This document shows positions 1 through 6,740 of a stretch of 17,247 nt of DNA, in pieces. Both the position numbers and the translations under genes were made by a program. The stretch covers positions 1 to 17,247 of the forward strand of contig DATDGG010000207.1 in NCBI GenBank assembly GCA_036522235.1, given 5' to 3'. The notes under the pieces were generated by a model. It was not told the DNA's origin and ran no database searches. It saw only the letters and a program-made list of their open reading frames with translations. Every line of letters starts with the position of its first letter. Positions within the stretch are counted from its first letter, which is position 1. The DNA is from VAZQ01 sp036522235. GTDB lineage: Bacteria; Pseudomonadota; Alphaproteobacteria; Rhizobiales; Xanthobacteraceae.

Positions 1-200
1 CTCGACTCTTGTCCCGCCGTCCTCTAGCCGCTGGTCGGGGCCGGGGTCCGCCTGATCTGGATTGTGGTGATCGTGTTCGTTGCTCTTCGGCTCATCCCCG
101 GCGGGGCGATCGAGCGCTTCATTTTCCACCAGGAGAGAACGCCGGCGATCGCGCCGCCGCCGGCATCAGATAAGGTTTCCCGACATTGGCAAGCAAGCCC

Positions 201-1100
201 ATGCCGTTCGTGCCGATCTGGCATGTCACGGCGAACTCACCCGCCAAGATCGCCTATCCCATCGACCTCATGGCGGCGGTGCTCGACGGCTCGGTCGTGG
301 CGGCGACGCAGGTGCGCGACGACGGCGCGGCGAGGTGGATCGCGGCCGGCGATCACCCGCGGATCGCGCCGCTCCTCGCCCGCCGGGCGCAAATGGCCGG
401 CGGATTTTGGCTGTTTGCCGCCCTCACGGTGATGCTGTTCGTGCCGTTGCTGGCGTCGCTGATCAGCGGCGGATTTCACGGCTGGATCACCCTCGTGGGC
501 TTCGGCATGCTCGTCATGATGTTGCAGGGGGCGCACGGTGCGGCACGCGAATCGATCGCGCTCACGCGCGGCGCCCAGGTGCTGCTCTATCTCGGCAGCA
601 TCGCGGCGGCGCTGCTCGGGATCGGCCTGGTGGGCGCGCTCGTCGAGCTCGGCCGGCTGACTTTGTTGCCGTCCTTGCCGGAGGATTCCGATTGGCTGGC
701 GATCCCGCTGTCGATCGGTGGCGTGCTGGTCTTTGTCGCCCTGTCCGAGCTGTTGTGGAATCGATGGAAGCCCCATGGCCGGGGCGGCCTCGCGACGAGC
801 CGCCCCGACCACCCTCCCGCCGTGCGGGCCGCCCAGAGCATGGCCAAGGTGGCGCGGATCAAGGGCCTCATCGGCGTCGACGGCTGTCAGACCCAGGTCT
901 GGCCCAATGGCGAGCGCTACGCCGGCAAGACGAAGCAGGGCAAGCGCGACGGCCACGGCGTGTACATCTGGGCGGGCGGCGCGCGCCATGAGGGCGAGTG
1001 GCACCAGGGCAAGCGGCACGGCCATGGCGTGGCGGTGACGCCAGACGGCACGGAAACGGCCGGCCTCTGGAAGGATGACGAGCCGGCGCCGGGCGCCTGA
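201..1100 (+). CDS. Membrane protein with GYF-like N-terminus and C-terminal MORN repeats
   Basis: The N-terminal ~55 residues (W7, PIDL, GSV, W46 and DHP) resemble the GYF_2/DUF4339 domain that often precedes bacterial membrane segments; this assignment is tentative. Hydrophobic segments follow at about residues 69-90, 95-110, 126-149 and 166-186. A soluble tail then carries two clear MORN motifs (about 240-285: YAGKTKQGKRDGHGVYIW, then HEGEWHQGKRHGHG) and a partial third. MORN repeats are known as lipid- or membrane-associated beta-hairpins, so the tail may lie on the cytoplasmic membrane face; no enzyme domain is visible. The ATG at 201 has no good Shine-Dalgarno. A TTG at 186 in the same frame has AAGG 10 bases upstream and would add five residues. 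The gene converges on the small secreted-protein gene, with 88 bases between the stops. The precise role is unknown. Confidence 0.82.
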   Translation: MPFVPIWHVTANSPAKIAYPIDLMAAVLDGSVVAATQVRDDGAARWIAAGDHPRIAPLLARRAQMAGGFWLFAALTVMLFVPLLASLISGGFHGWITLVGFGMLVMMLQGAHGAARESIALTRGAQVLLYLGSIAAALLGIGLVGALVELGRLTLLPSLPEDSDWLAIPLSIGGVLVFVALSELLWNRWKPHGRGGLATSRPDHPPAVRAAQSMAKVARIKGLIGVDGCQTQVWPNGERYAGKTKQGKRDGHGVYIWAGGARHEGEWHQGKRHGHGVAVTPDGTETAGLWKDDEPAPGA

Positions 1101-1141
1101 TCGCTGCGGCACCTTTCAGTCTTCGCTCAGCACCTCGAGTC

Positions 1142-1197
1142 TTGGCGCGGCACCCTTGGCTCGGCACTCTTGGCTCGGCATTCTTGGCTCAGCACCC
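1142..1197. repeat. Four-copy 14-bp tandem repeat between convergent genes
   Basis: Four head-to-tail 14-base units start at 1142, 1156, 1170 and 1184, with consensus TTGGCTCGGCACYC and one to three differences per copy. A degenerate fifth copy may lie just upstream, near 1126. The last unit overlaps the end of the minus-strand secreted-protein gene and supplies its last two codons (Gly-Cys) and the TGA stop. Confidence 0.85.
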
Positions 1198-1710
1198 GAG
1201 CCGCGTATCCTCGCGCAGACCGGCGGCGACTTCGCGGTTCTGCACTGCGGAAACCACCCGCGCCATGTACCAGCGGTGGTCGCAGTCGACCACGGCTTGG
1301 TAGTCGCGGATCGTCACTCGCGCCTCGCCTTCGACGCTGAGCAGCTCCTTGGCGAGGATTTTCTGCGCGGTTTCCGGGGTCAGCAGCATCGTGGCCGCCT
1401 CCTCGCTGTTCGATAGCAGCAGATCCGTCACGGCGCCCGCGCCCACCGGATGGGGAAGCAGCGCCGCCCCATATTCATCGGGCTTGAAGACGACGCGCAG
1501 ATGGGAGCGCTTCTGGTCGACGTTTTCCCACGCCACCAGGAAGCGGCCGGAGATCGCAACCGCGCCGGTGAAGCGCACGATCGTGGCCTCGCCCTTTCCC
1601 GCCTCGACGCGCCGCAGCGGGCTCGCCTTGTCGGTCACGAATTTTTCCGGCGCCGCCATGGATGGGGCGGCGACGCCAAGTGCCACGAGAATGACGATTG
1701 CGGTCTTCAT
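1189..1710 (-). CDS. Small secreted protein of unknown function
   Basis: A 173-residue protein with a classical Sec signal peptide (MKTAIVILVALGVAAPSMAA, cleavage after SMA or MAA), so probably periplasmic. The mature part looks mostly beta-stranded (VRFTGAVAISGRFLVAWENV, HLRVVFKPDEYG) and has two cysteines: one in VDCDHRWYMARVV and one as the very last residue, which could form a disulfide. I do not recognise the family. The ATG at 1710 is chosen because AAGGTGG lies six bases upstream (1717-1723) and the signal peptide begins there; a TTG ten codons earlier would spoil the signal. The C-terminal Gly-Cys-stop comes from a 14-bp tandem-repeat unit. The gene is divergent from the two-helix membrane protein at 1961, with a 250-base spacer in which I see no confident promoter. 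Confidence 0.75.
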   Translation of the reverse strand: MKTAIVILVALGVAAPSMAAPEKFVTDKASPLRRVEAGKGEATIVRFTGAVAISGRFLVAWENVDQKRSHLRVVFKPDEYGAALLPHPVGAGAVTDLLLSNSEEAATMLLTPETAQKILAKELLSVEGEARVTIRDYQAVVDCDHRWYMARVVSAVQNREVAAGLREDTRLGC

Positions 1711-1960
1711 CGAGGCCCACCTTGGTACTTTCGGGAACAAAAATCTTCTTCACGAGCTGCCGATAGGGCTGATGTTCGCTGAAGCCGGCCAACAACATGT
1801 AAACGACGAGCCCACCTTCTTGGTCCCGGCGACCCGTCGATTCACAATCCGGTATTGCCGCGGTTGGGCGAAGACCGTCACCGCCGAAAATGAAACAGAT
1901 GCTCAACCGAAAAGTGTGTTAGGGTGATGGCTCGGTCAGCTCGGAAACTGGGGAAAGCCC

Positions 1961-2776
1961 ATGGACCCTCGGAGCTGGGTGGATCAGCTATTTACCTATG
2001 GACCATACGCGGTGCTGGCCCTTTTCGTCCTGTGGGTGGCGCCTGCGCAGATGAAGGCCTTTCGCCAGGTCCCGAGCGAAAACCGAATACAGCAGGCAGT
2101 CAGCGGGTTCATCACGATCGGGTGCTGGCTCATCGTATTTGCGATGGTCTATTACATCTACCGGTTCTGGCCGCCGCGGACGGTCTACCTCGGATCGCTC
2201 GGCACTCACCCCAGCCAAGTGTTGCTTCTCACGGAGACGCCGGAGCTCTTCATTTCGTCGCGGCCCCTGCCCGGCAACAGGCTCAAATGGGACTATGTGA
2301 TCGTCACTGACTCGCGTCAGACCGACGCCGGAGGCGCGGGGGACAACTTCGCCTTTGCGTATCAGTGGGGACCGGCCGCAGATGAGGCCATGGATTTTTC
2401 CCTCCCGCGTAGCCTGCTGCAAAAACACCGCATCGACGTCTACCCCGACCCGGACCATCCCCACGTCCTGGTCTATGACGACGATGGCGATCCGGCGAGG
2501 CCGCGGAAAAGCCTGCCCATCGCCGGCACGCAGATCGCTGCGTTACCCACGACGCAAGCTGCGCTCGTCGCCGCAGCCTACGCCCAGCCGCATCCAATCA
2601 TCGACAATTCGGTTATCCTCGAGTGGCTGGCCTCACCAAACGCGAACCTGCGGGCGCAAGCACGGGCGCAGTTGCGCCAGATCTCGCCCGACCAATTGCG
2701 GCAACTGTTACAAGCCCCGGCGCTTTCCGCCACCGCGCACGACCAGATCAACGCCGAACTGGCGAACCGCAGGTAG
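1961..2776 (+). CDS. Two-helix membrane protein of unknown function
   Basis: A 271-residue protein with two predicted transmembrane helices near the N-terminus (about residues 12-30 and 48-67), followed by a ~200-residue soluble domain. The middle is rich in acidic and aromatic residues (YPDPDHPHVLVYDDDGD). The last ~60 residues look helical and HEAT-like (ILEWLASPNANLRAQARAQL, then QISPDQLRQLLQ). No catalytic motif or known family is recognised. The ATG at 1961 has a purine-rich GGGGAAAG just upstream (1950-1957). The gene stands alone, and a strong terminator follows about 110 bases after its stop, so it is probably monocistronic. That the two helices anchor a soluble sensor or binding domain is only inference. 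Confidence 0.75.
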   Translation: MDPRSWVDQLFTYGPYAVLALFVLWVAPAQMKAFRQVPSENRIQQAVSGFITIGCWLIVFAMVYYIYRFWPPRTVYLGSLGTHPSQVLLLTETPELFISSRPLPGNRLKWDYVIVTDSRQTDAGGAGDNFAFAYQWGPAADEAMDFSLPRSLLQKHRIDVYPDPDHPHVLVYDDDGDPARPRKSLPIAGTQIAALPTTQAALVAAAYAQPHPIIDNSVILEWLASPNANLRAQARAQLRQISPDQLRQLLQAPALSATAHDQINAELANRR

Positions 2777-2887
2777 CTCCTACCGGGCAAGCCGCCGGAC
2801 GGCAGATGCCGCAGGCAACGGCCTCAGTCTCCGGTTGACACGACCGCCCAAATCAGTGCATTCGGGAAATTGAAACTCGCGAGCTGC

Positions 2888-2917
2888 GCCCGGCACAAAC
2901 GTGCCGGGCTTTTTTTT
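2888..2917 (+). terminator. Rho-independent terminator after the two-helix membrane protein gene
   Basis: A perfect 9-bp stem (GCCCGGCAC at 2888-2896, GTGCCGGGC at 2901-2909) with an AAAC loop is followed directly by eight T residues (2910-2917). It ends plus-strand transcription from the gene at 1961. Confidence 0.93.
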
Positions 2918-2979
2918 GCGCGGCGTGAGCGCTGGCTTGATTGGAATGCGGCCCGCTGGTGCGCCCAGCCTTGCGCCAG

Positions 2980-3062
2980 CTGCATGGCTCCGGTGCTCTC
3001 CCTGACCGAATTCATTGTTTCGGGACTGTATTAACAATAAGCCGCCCCGCGGAGCCATGCAG
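2980..3062. repeat. Nested inverted repeat, 13-bp perfect outer arms
   Basis: CTGCATGGCTCCG at 2980-2992 is exactly complementary to CGGAGCCATGCAG at 3050-3062. Inside the 57-base interior is a second dyad, ATTGTT at 3014-3019 and AACAAT at 3033-3038. The interior is more AT-rich than its surroundings. No T-tract follows on either strand, so it is not a simple terminator. It could be a miniature inverted-repeat element or a structured 3' region of the minus-strand lactonase transcript. Confidence 0.7.
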
Positions 3063-3111
3063 AGCGGGCATGCCCCGCCAAGGAGCTCGACGGATCGCGC
3101 GGCCTGATCCG

Positions 3112-4356
3112 CTACGCCAGCGTGACCATGCCGGTCCAGAACTGTTGGTTCTGCGCGGTGGCCTCGACATCGTATTTGCGCGCGAAGTCGAGCCTGCCGT
3201 CGTCGCCGATGCGATAGACCATGAGGCCGGCGGTGAGCGTGCCGACGTGGTCGCCCTCGCGCACCGGGATCGGCACGACGCTGCCCGCCACCAGGATGCG
3301 GCCGCTCGGATCGATGCCGAAGGTGCGCAGCTGGACGCCGTGCCCGTCGATGTTCTGGATCAGCTTGGGCTCGCCGGTCTCCTGATCGATGGCGAAGACC
3401 GCGACGCTGTTCTCGCCGCCGGCGAACACCTTCTGGCCTTCGAAGTCGGTAACCGAGGAGGCGCGGTTGGTCTGATACACGAACCGCCCGTTGGGATGCA
3501 CATGGATCGGGCCCGCCCCTTGCGTGAATTTGGTCTTCGGATCGGACAGCGTGTCCTTGATGAAGAGCGGGTCGCGCGTGAGGCCGGTCGAGGGATCGAG
3601 CCGGTAGACATAGAGCTGGTTCTGCCGCTCGATCGACACGAACACCCACGGCCTGGTCGGATGGAAGTCGAGATGGCGCGGCCCGAAGCCGAGGCCGTTG
3701 CCGGGCGCGATCGAGGCGAGACCTGTCAGGATGCCGTTCTTGAAGCTGAAGGTCTTGATGGCGCCGGGGTCCTCCGGCTTGCCGCGCGCCGCATTGTTGC
3801 CGCGCGTGACCAGAGTGACCGTCTGGTTGGACGGAGTGGCGCGGATCTGATGCGCATAGATGCCGGTGTCGAGGTTGTTGGGCTGGGCGACCGGCTCGCC
3901 GATGGTGCCGTCCTCTTTCAGGCGATGCACCGTAAAGGAGCTCGGATCGTTGTAGGCGATCAGCAAATATTGGCCGGCGAGGTCGACGCTCGTATGGATC
4001 GGCCGCGACGGCAGCGCTTTCGGGTCGCCATGCGGGGTCAGCGCGCCCGAAGCGGGATCGATGCGCAGCGCGTTGGCGAAGTGCCGGTCGCCGGCCGCAT
4101 CCGGACCGCCATTGCTGGAGACGATGTAGAAATATTTTCGCGACGGATGCGGCCAGGCATATTGGATATTGGCCGGCATGGTGACGGTATTGCGCTTGAG
4201 GAGCGCGTCGCGGTCGAAATCGTACAAGGTCAAGGCGGGACCGATGCTGGCATAGAGGACCGTCTTGCCCTTGAGGTCCTGGCCCTGGCCCCACGCCAGC
4301 TTGGGCGCCGCAACGGCGCCCGCCAACAGCGATGCAAATGTCCGGCGGTCGATCAT
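3112..4356 (-). CDS. Tat-type exported lactonase-family beta-propeller protein
   Basis: A 414-residue protein of the lactonase / 6-phosphogluconolactonase beta-propeller family (Pfam Lactonase type). Typical features are repeated blade patterns such as HPSRKYFYIVSS, GFGPRHLDFHPTRPWVFVS, GAGPIHVHPNGRFVYQTNR and FGIDPSGRILVAGS, and a length close to the family norm. The N-terminus MIDRRTFASLLAGAVAAP carries a twin-arginine (RRTF) signal ending near WGQ, so the folded protein is probably exported. Classical cytosolic 6-phosphogluconolactonases lack this, so the substrate is probably not 6-phosphogluconolactone; a lactone hydrolase or non-enzymatic propeller in the periplasm is possible. The start is supported by GGGAGGAA six bases upstream (4363-4370). 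The spermidine-synthase-like membrane gene lies 112 bases upstream on the same strand, so co-transcription is possible. Confidence 0.88.
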   Translation of the reverse strand: MIDRRTFASLLAGAVAAPKLAWGQGQDLKGKTVLYASIGPALTLYDFDRDALLKRNTVTMPANIQYAWPHPSRKYFYIVSSNGGPDAAGDRHFANALRIDPASGALTPHGDPKALPSRPIHTSVDLAGQYLLIAYNDPSSFTVHRLKEDGTIGEPVAQPNNLDTGIYAHQIRATPSNQTVTLVTRGNNAARGKPEDPGAIKTFSFKNGILTGLASIAPGNGLGFGPRHLDFHPTRPWVFVSIERQNQLYVYRLDPSTGLTRDPLFIKDTLSDPKTKFTQGAGPIHVHPNGRFVYQTNRASSVTDFEGQKVFAGGENSVAVFAIDQETGEPKLIQNIDGHGVQLRTFGIDPSGRILVAGSVVPIPVREGDHVGTLTAGLMVYRIGDDGRLDFARKYDVEATAQNQQFWTGMVTLA

Positions 4357-4468
4357 GATGCATTCCTCCCTTGGCGGCTTATCGTTGTCGTCGCAAGCCG
4401 CGTATTGGATGGAAGGATGCGCCGTTTCGGCGGCCTCGGCAAGCCGCGCTGTTACCGCGAGCGGCCGA

Positions 4469-5839
4469 TCACATCGACCAGTGCGGAATCACCACCAGCG
4501 CCAGCAGTCCCAGCGCCATCGCCAGGCTCGCTCGCAGGATTTTCTCGGCGCGCGACATCGCCAGCGCGTTGATCAACATTACCGCGCAGGCGAGGCCCGC
4601 CAACACCGGCACGACCGCGCCCGCCGACACGAAGGCGGTGACCGCGGCGCCCGCCGCCGCACCGAGGCCATTGGCGAGCAGGAAGACGGCCACGCGCAGG
4701 CCTGCTTGCTGATCGGCCGCAACGCCGAGCTCGGCCAGGTAAGGCAGCAGCGCGCCCCAGAATCGCGCCACGAAGTAGACCATCAGGACGGCCGCCGCGA
4801 TGACGCCGCGGTCGAGCCAGCCGAGATGCGCGAGCAGCGGCAGGAATATGAGGCCGAGGATATTGCCCTTCATCAGGGCCCCGAGCGCGCGCCGCATGGC
4901 GCCATCGGGCGTCAGCAGCGCGCATTGACCGCCGGCCTGCCGCGTCCCGGACGCAAAGGCGACCAGGAAGGCGGCGAGCGTCGCCAGCAGCGCGGTCGCG
5001 CCCGATCCGGTTATGGTGGCGAGCGTGCGGAAGAAGAAGATTTGGTAGGACAGCGCCACAAAGCCGCCGACGGCGGCGAGCGACAGCAAGGGAACGAGCC
5101 CCAGCATGGGTTTGCGCACGAGGCGCGGCGCGCCCGCCTCGCCGCCGGCGAAGCGCAGATCACGGCACGCGCGCCGATAAGCGAGCAGTGCGCCCAGCGC
5201 CACCGCGGCATTGACGGCAACCGCCGTGTAGATGGCGCCGCCCGTCCCGACGATGGAAAACAGCAGCACGCCCGCAATACAAGCGGCGCCGGCGCCGAGA
5301 ATGTTGAAGCCATGGAGGAGACCGAGCGCATGGCCCGCATGGCCGCAGCCGCGCGCCAGCTGGCCGACCAGCATCGGCAGCGCGACACCCACCAGGAAGG
5401 TCGGGACCATCATCAATGCCAGCGCCGCGGCCACGCTCGGCGGCGCCGCCATGGCGAGCTCGCCGATGGAGCCGAAAATCTGCGGCGATGCGAGACCGAA
5501 GACGCCGTTCCACAGCTCGACGGCGGCGAGCAGCAGCAGGGGCGCAACGCCGCCCCGCGCCGAAAGCCAGCCGCCGGCGAGGCTGCCGAGACCCAGGCCG
5601 AGCCCGAAAGCCGCGACCATGAGGGTCACCGCCTCGCTATCGAGCGCGGCGGCGCCGAACAGCATCCGCTGCCAGGCGAGCGAATAGATCAGCGGCGGGA
5701 AGCCGGCAAAGAACATGAGCCGACAGAGGACGCGCGTCGCAGCCGCCCGCCCCCTCCCTTTCCCTCCCCGGCTTGCGGGGGAGGGAAAGGGAGGGGGCGC
5801 CGCCTGCCGGCCAGCCGTGGTCAAATCGAGGGTTGTCAT
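4469..5839 (-). CDS. Polytopic membrane protein, spermidine-synthase-associated (MFS-like) family
   Basis: The motif FFAGFPPLIYSLAWQRMLFG (about residues 43-62) matches the first helix of the membrane domain found in fused MFS/spermidine-synthase proteins (usually SGFxALxYExxWxRxL). About a dozen hydrophobic helices follow, to the C-terminus. The S-adenosylmethionine-binding synthase domain of the fused forms is absent, so this is a stand-alone membrane domain and polyamine synthesis cannot be inferred. Codons 14-31 are made of a palindromic repeat (PPPFPSPASRGGKGRG). The listed ATG at 5839 has a weak GGGGCGGA just before it. The ATG at 5716, immediately before the conserved helix, is the alternative; it lacks a Shine-Dalgarno and would place the repeat in the leader. 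The transport substrate is unknown. Confidence 0.82.
   Translation of the reverse strand: MTTLDLTTAGRQAAPPPFPSPASRGGKGRGRAAATRVLCRLMFFAGFPPLIYSLAWQRMLFGAAALDSEAVTLMVAAFGLGLGLGSLAGGWLSARGGVAPLLLLAAVELWNGVFGLASPQIFGSIGELAMAAPPSVAAALALMMVPTFLVGVALPMLVGQLARGCGHAGHALGLLHGFNILGAGAACIAGVLLFSIVGTGGAIYTAVAVNAAVALGALLAYRRACRDLRFAGGEAGAPRLVRKPMLGLVPLLSLAAVGGFVALSYQIFFFRTLATITGSGATALLATLAAFLVAFASGTRQAGGQCALLTPDGAMRRALGALMKGNILGLIFLPLLAHLGWLDRGVIAAAVLMVYFVARFWGALLPYLAELGVAADQQAGLRVAVFLLANGLGAAAGAAVTAFVSAGAVVPVLAGLACAVMLINALAMSRAEKILRASLAMALGLLALVVIPHWSM
5749..5798. repeat. Palindromic repeat with 21-bp perfect arms
   Basis: Arms at 5749-5769 and 5778-5798 are perfectly complementary (pyrimidine-rich left, purine-rich right), with the 8-base loop GGCTTGCG. 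On the minus strand it translates as PPPFPSPASRGGKGRG, the peptide typical of a dispersed palindromic repeat in alphaproteobacterial genomes. It lies within the first codons, or just upstream, of the membrane protein gene at 4469-5839. Confidence 0.92.
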
Positions 5840-5956
5840 TCCGCCCCGGATGCTGCAAATCCGCGGGGCACCCTAAACGGTCGGATGTTACCCGACCCTC
5901 AATTCCTGCCGCTCTTACGCGGTTAAGTAACTTTTTCCTTAGCATGTTTGACGGCC
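5840..5956. promoter_or_regulatory. Divergent intergenic region with three short dyads
   Basis: The 117-base spacer between the divergent membrane-protein and HAD genes must hold both promoters unless they start further inside. It has three successive small dyads: CCCCGGAT/ATCCGCGGGG (about 5844-5872, two-base bulge), GGTCGG/CCGACC (5879-5884 and 5892-5897), and CCGC/GCGG (5909-5912 and 5919-5922). An AT-rich stretch follows at 5923-5943. I cannot place -35 and -10 boxes with confidence. Confidence 0.35.
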
Positions 5957-6739
5957 ATGGATGCCCTGACCTCGCTCGAGACGGCGATCCGCCAGCGCCT
6001 CGACGGCGAGCCCGATCAGGCATTTGCCGTTCTCGACTTCGACAATACCTGCATCGTCAACGATGTTGGCGAAGCCGTGCTCGCCTTCATGTGCAGGAAT
6101 CATCTGCTCAAATACGGCGAGCTGCTGCCGTCAGGCAGTGAGCCTTGCGGCGCTGCCTATCATGAACGCGTTTTTCGTCACTACTATGAGCTCATGAATC
6201 AGGGCGACATCCGCGCCGCGTCGCTGCTGTGCGCACGGATCTTGGCCGGCTTCCGACGCGAGGAAGCGGCGGCCCTTGTCGCGGCGACGCTCGATGCGGA
6301 AGGGACGGACCCGGGTGAAGTCGAGCTTTACGGCCGGCGCGTTGCGCACGGGCTCGCGGTGCGGCCGGTGCTGCGCCGACTGATCGAGTTGTCGGCGGCG
6401 AATAATATTCAAATCTGGATCGTAAGCGCCTCGCCCGCGATCGCGGTCGAAGCCGCGATGCAACGTTTCGGGCTCCACGGAAATCTGATCGCGCTGCAAC
6501 ATCGCACTCGCGATGGGATGCTGTCGCCCGCGCTCGACCAGCCGTATTCCATTGCCGAAGGCAAGGTCGAATGCATCAAGACGTTCATCGACGGCAGCCA
6601 GCGTCCGCTGTTTGCGGTCGGCGACAGCGTCTACGATCTGCCGATGGTGGAATACGCCGAGCTCCACGCGGTGGTGGAGCGCGACAACGCCCTGACGCAA
6701 GTGGCGCGGCAACGGGGCTGGTTCGTGTTGCCGTCCTGA
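5957..6739 (+). CDS. HAD-superfamily phosphatase, SerB-like (HAD-IB)
   Basis: All four HAD motifs are visible: motif I VLDFDNTC (nucleophile Asp27 and Asp29), motif II serine in IWIVSAS, motif III lysine in EGKVECIKTF, and motif IV FAVGDSVYDLPM (GDSxxD). The insertion between motifs I and II is helical, as in the HAD-IB class that includes phosphoserine and phosphorylcholine phosphatases. The product is a Mg2+-dependent phosphomonoesterase of about 260 residues, probably cytosolic as there is no signal peptide; the substrate cannot be read from sequence. The ATG at 5957 is preferred over an in-frame TTG at 5948; neither has a clear Shine-Dalgarno. Its stop is one base from the stop of the convergent ABC permease gene, and no terminator is seen there. 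Confidence 0.88.
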   Translation: MDALTSLETAIRQRLDGEPDQAFAVLDFDNTCIVNDVGEAVLAFMCRNHLLKYGELLPSGSEPCGAAYHERVFRHYYELMNQGDIRAASLLCARILAGFRREEAAALVAATLDAEGTDPGEVELYGRRVAHGLAVRPVLRRLIELSAANNIQIWIVSASPAIAVEAAMQRFGLHGNLIALQHRTRDGMLSPALDQPYSIAEGKVECIKTFIDGSQRPLFAVGDSVYDLPMVEYAELHAVVERDNALTQVARQRGWFVLPS

Positions 6740-6740
6740 C

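Larger units (their letters stand above)
2777..3111. other. 335-base gene-free spacer
   Basis: This stretch separates two convergent genes. It holds the terminator at 2888-2917 and the nested inverted repeat at 2980-3062. A GC palindrome (GGGCATGCCC, about 3066-3075) lies next to the latter. The remainder shows no credible coding region. Confidence 0.7.

Noticed and set aside
64..180. Short hydrophobic plus-strand frame (IVVIVFVALRLIPGG)
   Set aside because: It could encode a membrane helix, but it has no good start or Shine-Dalgarno and runs on out of frame into the MORN-protein gene.
2824..3015. Small minus-strand frame of 63 codons
   Set aside because: It spans a strong plus-strand terminator and one arm of an inverted repeat and has no family resemblance.
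2941..4572. 543-codon plus-strand frame opposite the lactonase gene
   Set aside because: The minus strand encodes a full Tat-signal propeller with a strong Shine-Dalgarno; the plus frame has no recognisable features.
4469..5839. Spermidine synthase enzyme
   Set aside because: Only the membrane part of the fused family is present; there is no SAM-binding synthase domain.
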